Positions 54,748-62,253 of a stretch of DNA of 64,000 bases are shown piece by piece; the stretch's first letter is position 1; the number at the start of each line of letters is the position of its first letter. The notes under the pieces are model-generated. The model was not told the DNA's origin, made no database searches, and saw nothing but the letters and a program-made list of their open reading frames with translations. The DNA is from Bacteroidota bacterium (GTDB taxonomy: Bacteria; Bacteroidota; Bacteroidia; Bacteroidales; F082): contig WOUZ01000011.1 of the NCBI GenBank assembly GCA_009773165.1, positions 62,001-126,000 on the forward strand, given 5' to 3'. The translations under genes and the position numbers were made by a program.

Positions 54748-56799
54748 TTAAAATGCACGTATTGCGCGAACATAGCCAGGGTTTCCCTTATATTGCATGT
54801 GAGCGCCACCCTGCCAGTCGAAGTTCACCTCCCAACCGCTGGTTGGATCTACTTCCGAAGAAGTCCAATAGTCGTAAATTGAGAAGTTACCAATTACAAC
54901 TTTATGAATATACATCTCGACCAGTTCGTCCCGTGAAGGTAAAAACCAGTCATCATAGCCATCCAATATTAAGTCGTTGCATATACGGGCTGCAATGTAT
55001 GTGTCGCCACAGTAATTTAATATGGCAATTGTATTTGATTGACCTGAGCCAATGGTTGTTGAAGTTCCTGGTGTTGAATATCCATAACAACCATAAGGTG
55101 CTCCGTTACTTTGATCGCTTGTTGCTGCTATTAACCCATGCTGACCACTTCCATCAATGTAAAAGATTATACCACCCTGATAACTTTGGCCAATATATGG
55201 GAATTCACCTAGTGTAGTAAAACTCAACTCATCTCCATATGAAGTCCCGGCATTGTTAGTTGCATATGATCGTAAGAAATAGGTAGTGTTGGCAGTTAGC
55301 CCTGTTATTGCACTTATAAATGTTCCGATACCGCCGCCATCAACGGTATAATTATTGGCTATTGTAGGATTTGTTGAAGTGCTCCAGCAGACTCCACGTG
55401 ATGTAATGGCCCCACCTCCTGCAGATGACACATTTCCTCCGCTTGTAGCGGTCGTGAAGCTTATTTCAGTAATTGGACTGGTAGTCACAGTTGGTAAAGA
55501 TATAGGAGCAACATCACTTACGCATCGTAAAGAATATCCATCATTCTTTCCATAGCCGTTTCTGTGTACATTCGTCTGCATAAACTGCAACACCCGAATC
55601 CAGGCTGTGCCCGGATAGCTCTGAGTAGAGCTCCACCAGGTGCCTTCGTAGTTAATCATATCGAACGCGCCAAAACTATAACGCGTACCGCCCGGAACTG
55701 CTGAAAAACCACTTTGATTGGTTGCTCCTGAATTCGGGTTACGCCATAAACCTGTTCCTGCTTCTAGCGTACCTGTACATTTCATCTTACCTCCTACATC
55801 AGTACCTCGCCACCCTACAGTTGTGCAATTTACTATAGCATCCAGAAATACTTCCATTTGACACCATTCAGCATCTGTCGGAATATGCCAGCCAGAAGGG
55901 CAGATCCCTTGTACTCCCTGAGTAGTGTCGTATTGCATTGCTTCATTCCATTGGTATAAGCCTCCGAATGCATCGCAATTTGATTCAAGGTTGTTGAAAC
56001 AGTACTTCTCAATTATACTGTTATTGGTAAGTTCCTGATTTCCATCTATTCTTGTTCCCACCTTTAGGTTTTCTGCCATCCATATCTGGTCGCCAATCCC
56101 GACAGTTGCATATGAATTTCCATCACCATCCTGACATTTAACAAAATCGAATTCAATGGTTTTGTCACTCATCGGAATATCGGGATAAACGCTGCTGTAT
56201 TGCCCTGAAAAACCTTTGAAAATTAATTGATCGCCATCGGTATATGGCATATCAGTTACCACTCCAGTATTTTTCAACCGGGTATCTGGCATATGCGTTT
56301 CAGAGGAAATATATGAGATACATGCCTCTCCCTTTTGAACGCTCTGACTTATAAGTTTTGCGGAAGAAGAATATGTATCACCCGCAACATTCACAAAATA
56401 CATTCCGGCGCCCAAACCGGAAATACGATAATTGTGCCTTCCGAGTAAAAGAAGTTTACTAGTTTGAACCACAACTCTTCCTGATAAATCAACAATACTC
56501 AAAACCACATTGCTGTTCTCTGGCGCAAAAAAAGTAATCATAGATTCCGTAATCAATGGATTTGGATAAATAGTTAGAGCTGTATTATCAATACTCGAAT
56601 TTTCAAGACCTACAGCATCTACTAAATGTAGAATATCTCCCCCATTTATGGTTAAGAAAACTCCGCTTGTCAGATTTTCAATGTTTATGGTGCTCACATC
56701 TGTGGTGTCACCAGTTCCCGTAAAACTTATCATATAGTCCTGTGCAATGGTTTTCAGCAAAATCATCGCCAGGAAAATTGTGATGGCAGATTTTTTCAT
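54748..56799 (-). CDS. Secreted FISUMP/DUF1566 protein with internal T9SS-like domain
   Basis: 683 residues, signal peptide ending near KTIAQ. Unusually, a T9SS sorting-like domain (LTIYPNPLITESMITFF ... GMYFVNVAGDTYS) lies at residues about 75-150 and not at the C-terminus. Then follow a 'Fibrobacter succinogenes major paralogous' domain (about 225-430: YATVGIGDQIWMAENLKVG, CPSGWHIPTDAEW, WWSSTQ, GYSLRCV), a fibronectin-like domain (about 440-530, GVCWSTSTNPT) and a DUF1566-type domain (about 540-683: GGIIFYIDGSGQHGLIAA, DDWFLPSRDEL, YWTSSE, VRAIRAF). These lectin-like C-type folds are common in surface proteins of this phylum; binding function is inferred. It is the gene after the response regulator on the same strand, with a 226-bp gap. 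Confidence 0.85.
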   Translation of the reverse strand: MKKSAITIFLAMILLKTIAQDYMISFTGTGDTTDVSTINIENLTSGVFLTINGGDILHLVDAVGLENSSIDNTALTIYPNPLITESMITFFAPENSNVVLSIVDLSGRVVVQTSKLLLLGRHNYRISGLGAGMYFVNVAGDTYSSSAKLISQSVQKGEACISYISSETHMPDTRLKNTGVVTDMPYTDGDQLIFKGFSGQYSSVYPDIPMSDKTIEFDFVKCQDGDGNSYATVGIGDQIWMAENLKVGTRIDGNQELTNNSIIEKYCFNNLESNCDAFGGLYQWNEAMQYDTTQGVQGICPSGWHIPTDAEWCQMEVFLDAIVNCTTVGWRGTDVGGKMKCTGTLEAGTGLWRNPNSGATNQSGFSAVPGGTRYSFGAFDMINYEGTWWSSTQSYPGTAWIRVLQFMQTNVHRNGYGKNDGYSLRCVSDVAPISLPTVTTSPITEISFTTATSGGNVSSAGGGAITSRGVCWSTSTNPTIANNYTVDGGGIGTFISAITGLTANTTYFLRSYATNNAGTSYGDELSFTTLGEFPYIGQSYQGGIIFYIDGSGQHGLIAATSDQSNGAPYGCYGYSTPGTSTTIGSGQSNTIAILNYCGDTYIAARICNDLILDGYDDWFLPSRDELVEMYIHKVVIGNFSIYDYWTSSEVDPTSGWEVNFDWQGGAHMQYKGNPGYVRAIRAF

Positions 56800-57025
56800 A
56801 ATAGTCGGTATTATTTATTAATTGATAGTGATCAAATATTCCTCGTTCTTAAAATGTGTTTTGGGTAAAGTAATAATCAATATTATGGCACTTTAATTTC
56901 AGAATATATAAAACTTATTCTGATTCTTTGCACACTTATAAGATGGTAACGTTACCCGCAACATGTAAGCAAAAATGAGATAAAGTAAAGGAAATTGCAA
57001 TAGCCCAATCAGGTCATTTTTCAAA

Positions 57026-57655
57026 TCAAATCAGCTTATCATTAAATGCTTTTACCACAACCTGTGCCCGAGAATGGACCTGTAATTTGTCGTAGATATT
57101 TTTAATGTGGTTTCTCACAGTCTGCACACTGATAAACAAAGTCACTGCAATCGCTTCATTGGTCATGCCATGAGCGATCAATGTAAGGATTTCCCTTTCA
57201 CGTAGGGTTAGCAGAGAAGGTGATGCTGTTTGTGCTGGCACCGGCTTTAAAAATGCCATTACCTGCCGGGCAACCATGGGTGTAAGGGCGGCTTCCCCAT
57301 CATAAACCTGTTGGATGGCTTCCAGTATCTTATTGGGACTTGATTTCTTCAATATATACCCGTTAGCTCCATTTTTTATAGCTTCCAGAATATGGTAGTC
57401 GTCTTCAAGAATAGTAAGCATTATAATTTTCTGTGAGGCACACTTCTTTTTGAACAGTGGGATTGCTTCTAGTCCTGATAAGCCCGGCAAATTGATATCC
57501 AGTAATATTACATCCGTTTCAGAATAATTATCTATGGTTTCTTCTACAGATGCATATGACCAGGCTACCGTATAATCAGTGAAAGACGAAATCAGATATT
57601 CAAGACTCTTTCTGAATTCTAAATGATCTTCTACCAGTCCTATAGTTATAGTCAT
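57026..57655 (-). CDS. NarL/LuxR-family response regulator
   Basis: 209 residues. Receiver domain 1-120 with acidic pocket (VEDH), phospho-acceptor Asp in VILLDINLPG near residue 53, and Lys in YILKKSS; C-terminal LuxR helix-turn-helix 148-209 (LTLREREILTLIAHGMTNEAIA, with HGMTNEAIAVTLFISVQTV as recognition region). It follows the FG-GAP sensor kinase gene after 54 bp on the same strand, so the two form a two-component pair. The neighbouring FISUMP gene may be a target; that is an inference from position. Confidence 0.94.
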   Translation of the reverse strand: MTITIGLVEDHLEFRKSLEYLISSFTDYTVAWSYASVEETIDNYSETDVILLDINLPGLSGLEAIPLFKKKCASQKIIMLTILEDDYHILEAIKNGANGYILKKSSPNKILEAIQQVYDGEAALTPMVARQVMAFLKPVPAQTASPSLLTLREREILTLIAHGMTNEAIAVTLFISVQTVRNHIKNIYDKLQVHSRAQVVVKAFNDKLI

Positions 57656-57709
57656 ATTTTTTTATTCAAAGTAAAGCAATAAATCTACCAATTGAATAGC
57701 CTTAAAAGG

Positions 57710-60700
57710 TCATATTCTGAACTTCATTGCAATTTCAGTTCCTTCTCCTTCTCGGGAGTGGATTTTAAATTCAATCCCGGCCTCCTGCGCTCTTCTGTGC
57801 ATATTGACAAGTCCATTGCCGTATGATCCCTTCATTACCTGTCCGATATCAGCCAACCCTTTGCCATCATCTTTAAGTCTGATGACACAAAAGTCCTCAT
57901 TAATTTCTGCAAAAAAATCAACATTCCCCGCCTCAGAATGCCGGATAATATTGTGTAATCCTTCCTTCAGGATTAAAAAAGCGTCGTTGCGGATATTTTC
58001 CTTTAAATGAATAGGTATTTCCGGAATTTCAAGTCTGGAACGGAAATTTATCTTATTATCAGTCAACAATTCAAGCATATAATTGCTTGTTTTGGAGATC
58101 AGGCTTTGCAAAGAATCATTCCGGGGGGAGGTCATCCAGATGATATCGGAAATTGACTGCATAGCCGTCTGGGATAGTTCTGCAATTTTTACTGGAAGCT
58201 TTTTAATATTCGGTTGCGAAATTTCATTCATCCCTTTCAGTGTCTCAGCATAAATAGAAATACTTCCCAAGGTCGAAGCAAGGTCATCGTGTAAATCGCG
58301 TGACAATTTCTCGCGTAATTCCAATTTTTCTTTTTGTGCCAGCCTTCTGAGCAATATTCTTCCTATAAAAAGATGCAATAGTGCAAGCAAACCTATCACG
58401 ATGAGAGGTGCGATAAAAAATGAGGTTGAAAACCATTGAAAAAAGAAAAACTGATTAACAAAAACAAATATGATAAAAATAAAGCCACTTGCCATCCAAC
58501 GAATTAGTGCAATTTTACGTGTGCTTTTGCGCAGTTGAAAATTGTACATAACTAGCAACAGAATAGTCAACAAATACTTAACGATCTCAGGCTGATTCTC
58601 CTGATTTTTAAAGAAACGAACCAACTGGTTTTTACTTTCAGTATAAAATGCCTTAAAACCAGTCAGCTCTCTGACAATGAGTGTTTTTCCGGCGACTACA
58701 TCATCTATTTTCAGGGTGTCGGACGATGAAGGAAACTTCACCAATGCGTAGTAAACTATATCTGGGTCAACGCCAAAAATAGCTTCCTTTGCTGAAACAG
58801 AGCAATACCCGCCTCCTCCGTTTATTTCGCGGTAGCCTGCCAAATTATACTGTTTCTTTTCATTGGTGACCTTATACAGCCATATTTTTGCCCCAATTGC
58901 ATCCTTGTTTGATCGCACACCCTGAAGTTTGATTTTCACAAAGCTTTTCTTTCCGGTATTATTCAGAAACAGATTGCTGTTCCCGTTAATATAATTAGCT
59001 ACATATAAGTCAGGATCACCGTCGTTATCAATATCACCGGCAACACAACCTGTACAATATCCGCTCAATTCAGCACCAAAATCCGCAGTAACATCTTTAA
59101 AATAGCTGCCATTTATGTTCTTATATAAAACATTCTCTCCGACATTGGTGATGTATAAATCCAGGAACCCATCAAGGTCAAAATCAGCAAAAACGGCCCC
59201 GTTGCTCATGTAATTTTCGGGTGGAAAATAATCCTCTGTAACATCAGAAAACAAACCTTTGCCATTGTTCATATAGAGTTTATTTTCTGTATTCCGGTTA
59301 GCTACGAAAAGATCGGTAAACCCATCGTTGTTTACATCGGCAAAAGCCACTGCATTACTCTTCGAAGCTGCCGCCTTGGCAAGATCAGTCGAAAGTGTCA
59401 CATCTCGAAAATGAATCCTTCCGTTACCGGATTCATTGAAATAAAGTTTAGTACCAGGATACCAAAAGGAAACGCACAAATCAGGAAGTCCATCGTTGTT
59501 TACATCGGCAAATGAAGCGCACATGCCGCCGCTGGTTGAGCTAAGCCCCGATGTTGCCGTAATATCAGTGAAATGACCGGTGCCATTGTTTTCATAAAGT
59601 CTGTTCGAGCTTTCCTCATTAGTTATAAACAAATCTAGGTCGCCATCATTGTCCACATCAGCGAAAGCTGCCGCATTAGAGCGCTTCATGTTATCACATG
59701 CCCTGTTATCCTGTTCTGAGACATTCCTGAAATAATCGTTGTCTTTGTTAAGCAATAGTTTATTGATGCTATTGAGGTAGCACAAATAGATATCCTGATC
59801 GCCGTCATTGTCGATGTCAGCTGCACCAATACCCATCTTTAGCTCACTTTGTGAAGTACCGGTTTTCGGGTTAATAACTCCGCTCGCATCGCGTTTTACG
59901 GCTTCTTCAATAAAACCTTGAGTAAAAAGATGCAATGTTGCTGATCCGGGATTGTTGATAAACAATCGATTCTGTTCATAAATACGCACAGCATAAATAT
60001 CTAATTTGTCATCCCCGTTAAAATCGGCCATAGCAACGCCATATTCATCGTCAGTATTGATGCCGTAAGTGATCAATTTATGCAAAGAAAAACCCTGATT
60101 ATTATCAACATACTCCGGAAACTGCTTCTCTCCGCTATACAGAAGAAGACCTCTGTCACCACATATCCAGATATCACCAAAATTGGTTATTAACAGATCG
60201 GTCAGATTCTCTTTACAATGGGAATCATAACCGGAAAGATGCCCGTCAGCATATAACATAATTAAACCATCATCACCTATCATCATAAGGGTTTTGTCCT
60301 GCAGTATACCTATTTTCTTGATATGCCCCAGATCGGCATTTTTCAGAATCAGTTTAATACCGGTACGATCTACACGGTAAAGTTCATCTACGGAAAGTAA
60401 ATATCCGTCCTGCATATCAGTAAAACAAAAATCAGTCACTGCTTTTTTATCCAATATGCTTTTATAACCACTTGGATCGTATCGAAAAAGTGCGCTATTA
60501 CCAGTCAATACCCAAAATGCAGAAACATCAAGGCTAAATAACTTCCTTGCTCCCTGAAGTTCAGGTATAGGGGGGAGCATAACGAACGATCCTTTTTCAA
60601 ATACTGCCATATCGGCCCAACCGGCAAACAAGGCACTATTTTCTGAGACAAAATGAATATTACTGATAAAATTGGAGAATGGCGCGCGGATGTTTTCTAA

Positions 60701-61027
60701 TTTACCATCGTGGTAATGATAAAGCAAACTGGTGCTTGTAACCTGCGTAATAGTAAACCAGATATCATTTGCCGAAACCGGACTAAAGGTGAATATTCTC
60801 CCTTCTACCGGAAAATCCATTTTCTTCCATGTATCTTTTTCAAGGATGTGAATCTTATCTGTCAGAAAAAAGACTTCCTGCTCTTTCCCTGAATTCAGGG
60901 CATGTATATCTGCTTTGGTCCCGGAATTGATTTTCCGGAATGAAAAAGGATGTCCGAATATACCGGCACTTATTATTGTCAGCATGATAACACATGCAAA
61001 ACGAATGAGATTATAGGCCTGAGTCAA
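57710..61027 (-). CDS. Sensor histidine kinase with extracytoplasmic FG-GAP/VCBS repeats and UnbV-like domain
   Basis: About 1105 residues. A signal/anchor helix is followed by a propeller-like region (to about 320), then seven Ca-binding FG-GAP/VCBS motifs between about 345 and 690 (DFNGDDKLDIYAV, DIDNDGDQDIYLC, DVDNDGDLDLFIT, DVNNDGLPDLCVS, DVNNDGFTDLFVA, DFDLDGFLDLYIT, DIDNDGDPDLYVA), a UnbV/ASPIC-like domain (about 700-800), three membrane helices (about 835-920), a HisKA_3 dimerisation domain (H in DLHDDLASTLG) and an HATPase domain (GLHNIIRHSEAG, DDGKGL, NGLVNMHRRA). FG-GAP propellers usually bind surfaces or glycans, so this may be a contact- or polymer-sensing kinase. The start is best placed at a TTG (61027-61025), 6 nt after AGGAGG (61039-61034); the upstream ATG at 61069 would lie before a likely -7 element (TATATTTG, 61057-61050). 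The partner is the LuxR regulator downstream. Confidence 0.88.
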   Translation of the reverse strand: MTQAYNLIRFACVIMLTIISAGIFGHPFSFRKINSGTKADIHALNSGKEQEVFFLTDKIHILEKDTWKKMDFPVEGRIFTFSPVSANDIWFTITQVTSTSLLYHYHDGKLENIRAPFSNFISNIHFVSENSALFAGWADMAVFEKGSFVMLPPIPELQGARKLFSLDVSAFWVLTGNSALFRYDPSGYKSILDKKAVTDFCFTDMQDGYLLSVDELYRVDRTGIKLILKNADLGHIKKIGILQDKTLMMIGDDGLIMLYADGHLSGYDSHCKENLTDLLITNFGDIWICGDRGLLLYSGEKQFPEYVDNNQGFSLHKLITYGINTDDEYGVAMADFNGDDKLDIYAVRIYEQNRLFINNPGSATLHLFTQGFIEEAVKRDASGVINPKTGTSQSELKMGIGAADIDNDGDQDIYLCYLNSINKLLLNKDNDYFRNVSEQDNRACDNMKRSNAAAFADVDNDGDLDLFITNEESSNRLYENNGTGHFTDITATSGLSSTSGGMCASFADVNNDGLPDLCVSFWYPGTKLYFNESGNGRIHFRDVTLSTDLAKAAASKSNAVAFADVNNDGFTDLFVANRNTENKLYMNNGKGLFSDVTEDYFPPENYMSNGAVFADFDLDGFLDLYITNVGENVLYKNINGSYFKDVTADFGAELSGYCTGCVAGDIDNDGDPDLYVANYINGNSNLFLNNTGKKSFVKIKLQGVRSNKDAIGAKIWLYKVTNEKKQYNLAGYREINGGGGYCSVSAKEAIFGVDPDIVYYALVKFPSSSDTLKIDDVVAGKTLIVRELTGFKAFYTESKNQLVRFFKNQENQPEIVKYLLTILLLVMYNFQLRKSTRKIALIRWMASGFIFIIFVFVNQFFFFQWFSTSFFIAPLIVIGLLALLHLFIGRILLRRLAQKEKLELREKLSRDLHDDLASTLGSISIYAETLKGMNEISQPNIKKLPVKIAELSQTAMQSISDIIWMTSPRNDSLQSLISKTSNYMLELLTDNKINFRSRLEIPEIPIHLKENIRNDAFLILKEGLHNIIRHSEAGNVDFFAEINEDFCVIRLKDDGKGLADIGQVMKGSYGNGLVNMHRRAQEAGIEFKIHSREGEGTEIAMKFRI

Positions 61028-61033
61028 AATATG

Positions 61034-61057
61034 CCTCCTTAAGAATATACAAATATA
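61034..61057 (-). promoter_or_regulatory. -7 element and Shine-Dalgarno site of the FG-GAP kinase gene
   Basis: On the minus strand TATATTTG (61057-61050) matches TAnnTTTG, and AAGGAGG (61040-61034) is a complete Shine-Dalgarno sequence, rare in this phylum, 6 nt before the TTG at 61027. No -33 TTG is at the right distance, so the -7 call is weaker than the ribosome binding site call. Confidence 0.5.
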
Positions 61058-61205
61058 CATGAAAACCAATGATTACACTCACATGGATAAAAATTGAATC
61101 CAAGGTTTTTGAACGCTTTGACGCATTATCTAAAGAGAATTAATTTCGCATAATAAGTTTAATTTCAATTGCTTTGTTCTAAATAGTGTCTGTCCATAAT
61201 GTCTG

Positions 61206-61282
61206 GTGCTTGAGCTTTAAAGTTCGAGGGCGAGGCATGAATGACATATATAACGAAGCCATCGGACTTTAAAGACAAGCAC
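61206..61282. repeat. Long imperfect inverted repeat, possible insertion-sequence end or MITE
   Basis: Arm 61206-61227 (GTGCTTGAGCTTTAAAGTTC...) pairs with 61262-61282 (TCGGACTTTAAAGACAAGCAC) in about 19 of 22 positions, with a 34-nt spacer. It overlaps the 3' end of the transposase-like remnant, so it may be the terminal repeat of the same element. Confidence 0.5.
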
Positions 61283-61469
61283 TAATTAACGTATTGTATT
61301 TATCTGATATATTGGAATAATCGGCATAAGCAGTAAATGCTCCAGCTATAAGAATTATAGTCTTGTTGAATGGATTCTTGTTCTCTTCGATCACATGCTT
61401 TAAAGCAAACCAATTCAGATAGTTTTGCAGATATTTAGTTTCTGCCTTTTTAAGCATAATTCCTTCCAT
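61269..61469 (-). pseudogene. Transposase-like remnant (IS1595/ISXO2-type C-terminus, tentative)
   Basis: 66 codons reading KAETKYLQNYLNWFALKHVI near the N-terminus. I associate 'K-x-K-Y-L-Q-N-Y-L-N-W-F' with the C-terminal part of IS1595-family (ISXO2-like) transposases; this is recall, not a search. The rest of the catalytic domain is absent and the 3' end runs into the inverted repeat at 61206-61282, so the element is dead. Confidence 0.45.
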
Positions 61470-61701
61470 TTATCTACAAATTAAGGCATGATTATATCAT
61501 ATATCCTGAAAATGAAATGGAACTCAGAGTTGATAACCATTAAGAAATAGAAAAAAAATAGTTCGGTTAATGTTTGAATTGTCATTTAAATCACTTTTTC
61601 TTCTAGAAGAGTTAAAATTATTACAATTACAAAAAAGTGGAGGTTCAGGACATAAAGTAAAAATGTGAAAAATTGGTCCCTTTATTCGTCCAGTAAATGA
61701 A

Positions 61702-61737
61702 AAAGACCCTGGTAACTTATTAATTACCAAGGTCTTT
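61702..61737 (-). terminator. Terminator of the tRNA-Leu pair
   Basis: Stem AAAGACCTTGGTAA / TTACCAGGGTCTTT (13 of 14 bp paired, loop TTAATAAG) on the minus strand, followed by TTTTC, beginning 13 bp after the 3' end of the second tRNA. It closes the tRNA transcript. Confidence 0.8.
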
Positions 61738-61749
61738 ACAATTAAAAGG

Positions 61750-61833
61750 TGCCCAAGAAAGGACTCGAACCTTCACGAGCGTGCGCTCACTACACCCTGA
61801 ATGTAGCGCGTCTACCAATTCCGCCACTTGGGC
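61750..61833 (-). tRNA. tRNA-Leu (anticodon CAG)
   Basis: 84 nt without encoded CCA. Acceptor stem GCCCAAG/CTTGGGC, discriminator A, D-loop with GGTAGAC, anticodon stem CTACA/TGTAG with loop TTCAGGG giving anticodon CAG, a long class II variable arm (TGAGCGCACGCTC) and the T-loop GGTTCGAGTCC. The long variable arm is specific for Leu/Ser/Tyr. The second of two co-transcribed tRNA-Leu genes. Confidence 0.95.
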
Positions 61834-61855
61834 TAAAACACCCTTCAAAAAACAG

Positions 61856-61939
61856 TGCCCAGGACAAGATTCGAACTTGCACACCCTTGCAGGCGCCAGC
61901 CCCTCAAGCTGGTGTGTCTACCAATTCCACCACCTGGGC
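61856..61939 (-). tRNA. tRNA-Leu (anticodon GAG)
   Basis: 84 nt without encoded CCA. Acceptor stem GCCCAGG/CCTGGGC, discriminator A, D-loop with GGTAGAC, anticodon stem CCAGC/GCTGG with loop TTGAGGG giving anticodon GAG, long variable arm (CGCCTGCAAGGGTG), T-loop AGTTCGAATCT. It is the promoter-proximal tRNA, 22 bp from the other tRNA-Leu. Confidence 0.95.
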
Positions 61940-61950
61940 AAAAAGTGGAG

Positions 61951-61981
61951 CAAAAGTAGTCTATTTTTTTAAACAAACAAG
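61951..61981 (-). promoter_or_regulatory. Promoter of the tRNA-Leu pair
   Basis: On the minus strand TACTTTTG (61958-61951) is a perfect TAnnTTTG -7 element and CTTG (61981-61978) a -33 TTG with exactly 19 nt between them, the Bacteroidota primary-sigma consensus. Transcription would start about 5 nt before the tRNA 5' end at 61939. Confidence 0.8.
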
Positions 61982-62195
61982 GTATATTTTACATTTTTCA
62001 GTCAAAAAAATAATTCCTTCTGGTATCATTTTATAAGTGGAAATATAGAATTACCGGCACTCCTGTGATTGTTGACGACATGGAAGTCATAAACAACATG
62101 GCCTCCATCCAGGTAGTTTCAATATGTGTTTGATATGTTGAATGTTATAAATTTTTCCATTGAAATAAATAAATCTCAAATAAATTTGCTTTTGC

Positions 62196-62227
62196 TTGCA
62201 TTGATGTGTAAGCAAATTGTATTTTTG
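62196..62227 (+). promoter_or_regulatory. Candidate promoter of the DUF4301 gene
   Basis: TATTTTTG (62220-62227) fits the TAnnTTTG -7 element; a TTG at 62196-62198 lies 21 nt before it. The ATG of the gene follows 26 bp after the -7 box, so the leader would be short. Confidence 0.5.
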
Positions 62228-62253
62228 AATTTCCAACAATAAATAATAATGAT

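Noticed and set aside
61749-62036. Plus-strand frames at 61749-62036 and 61781-61972
   Set aside because: They are antisense translations of the two tRNA-Leu genes.
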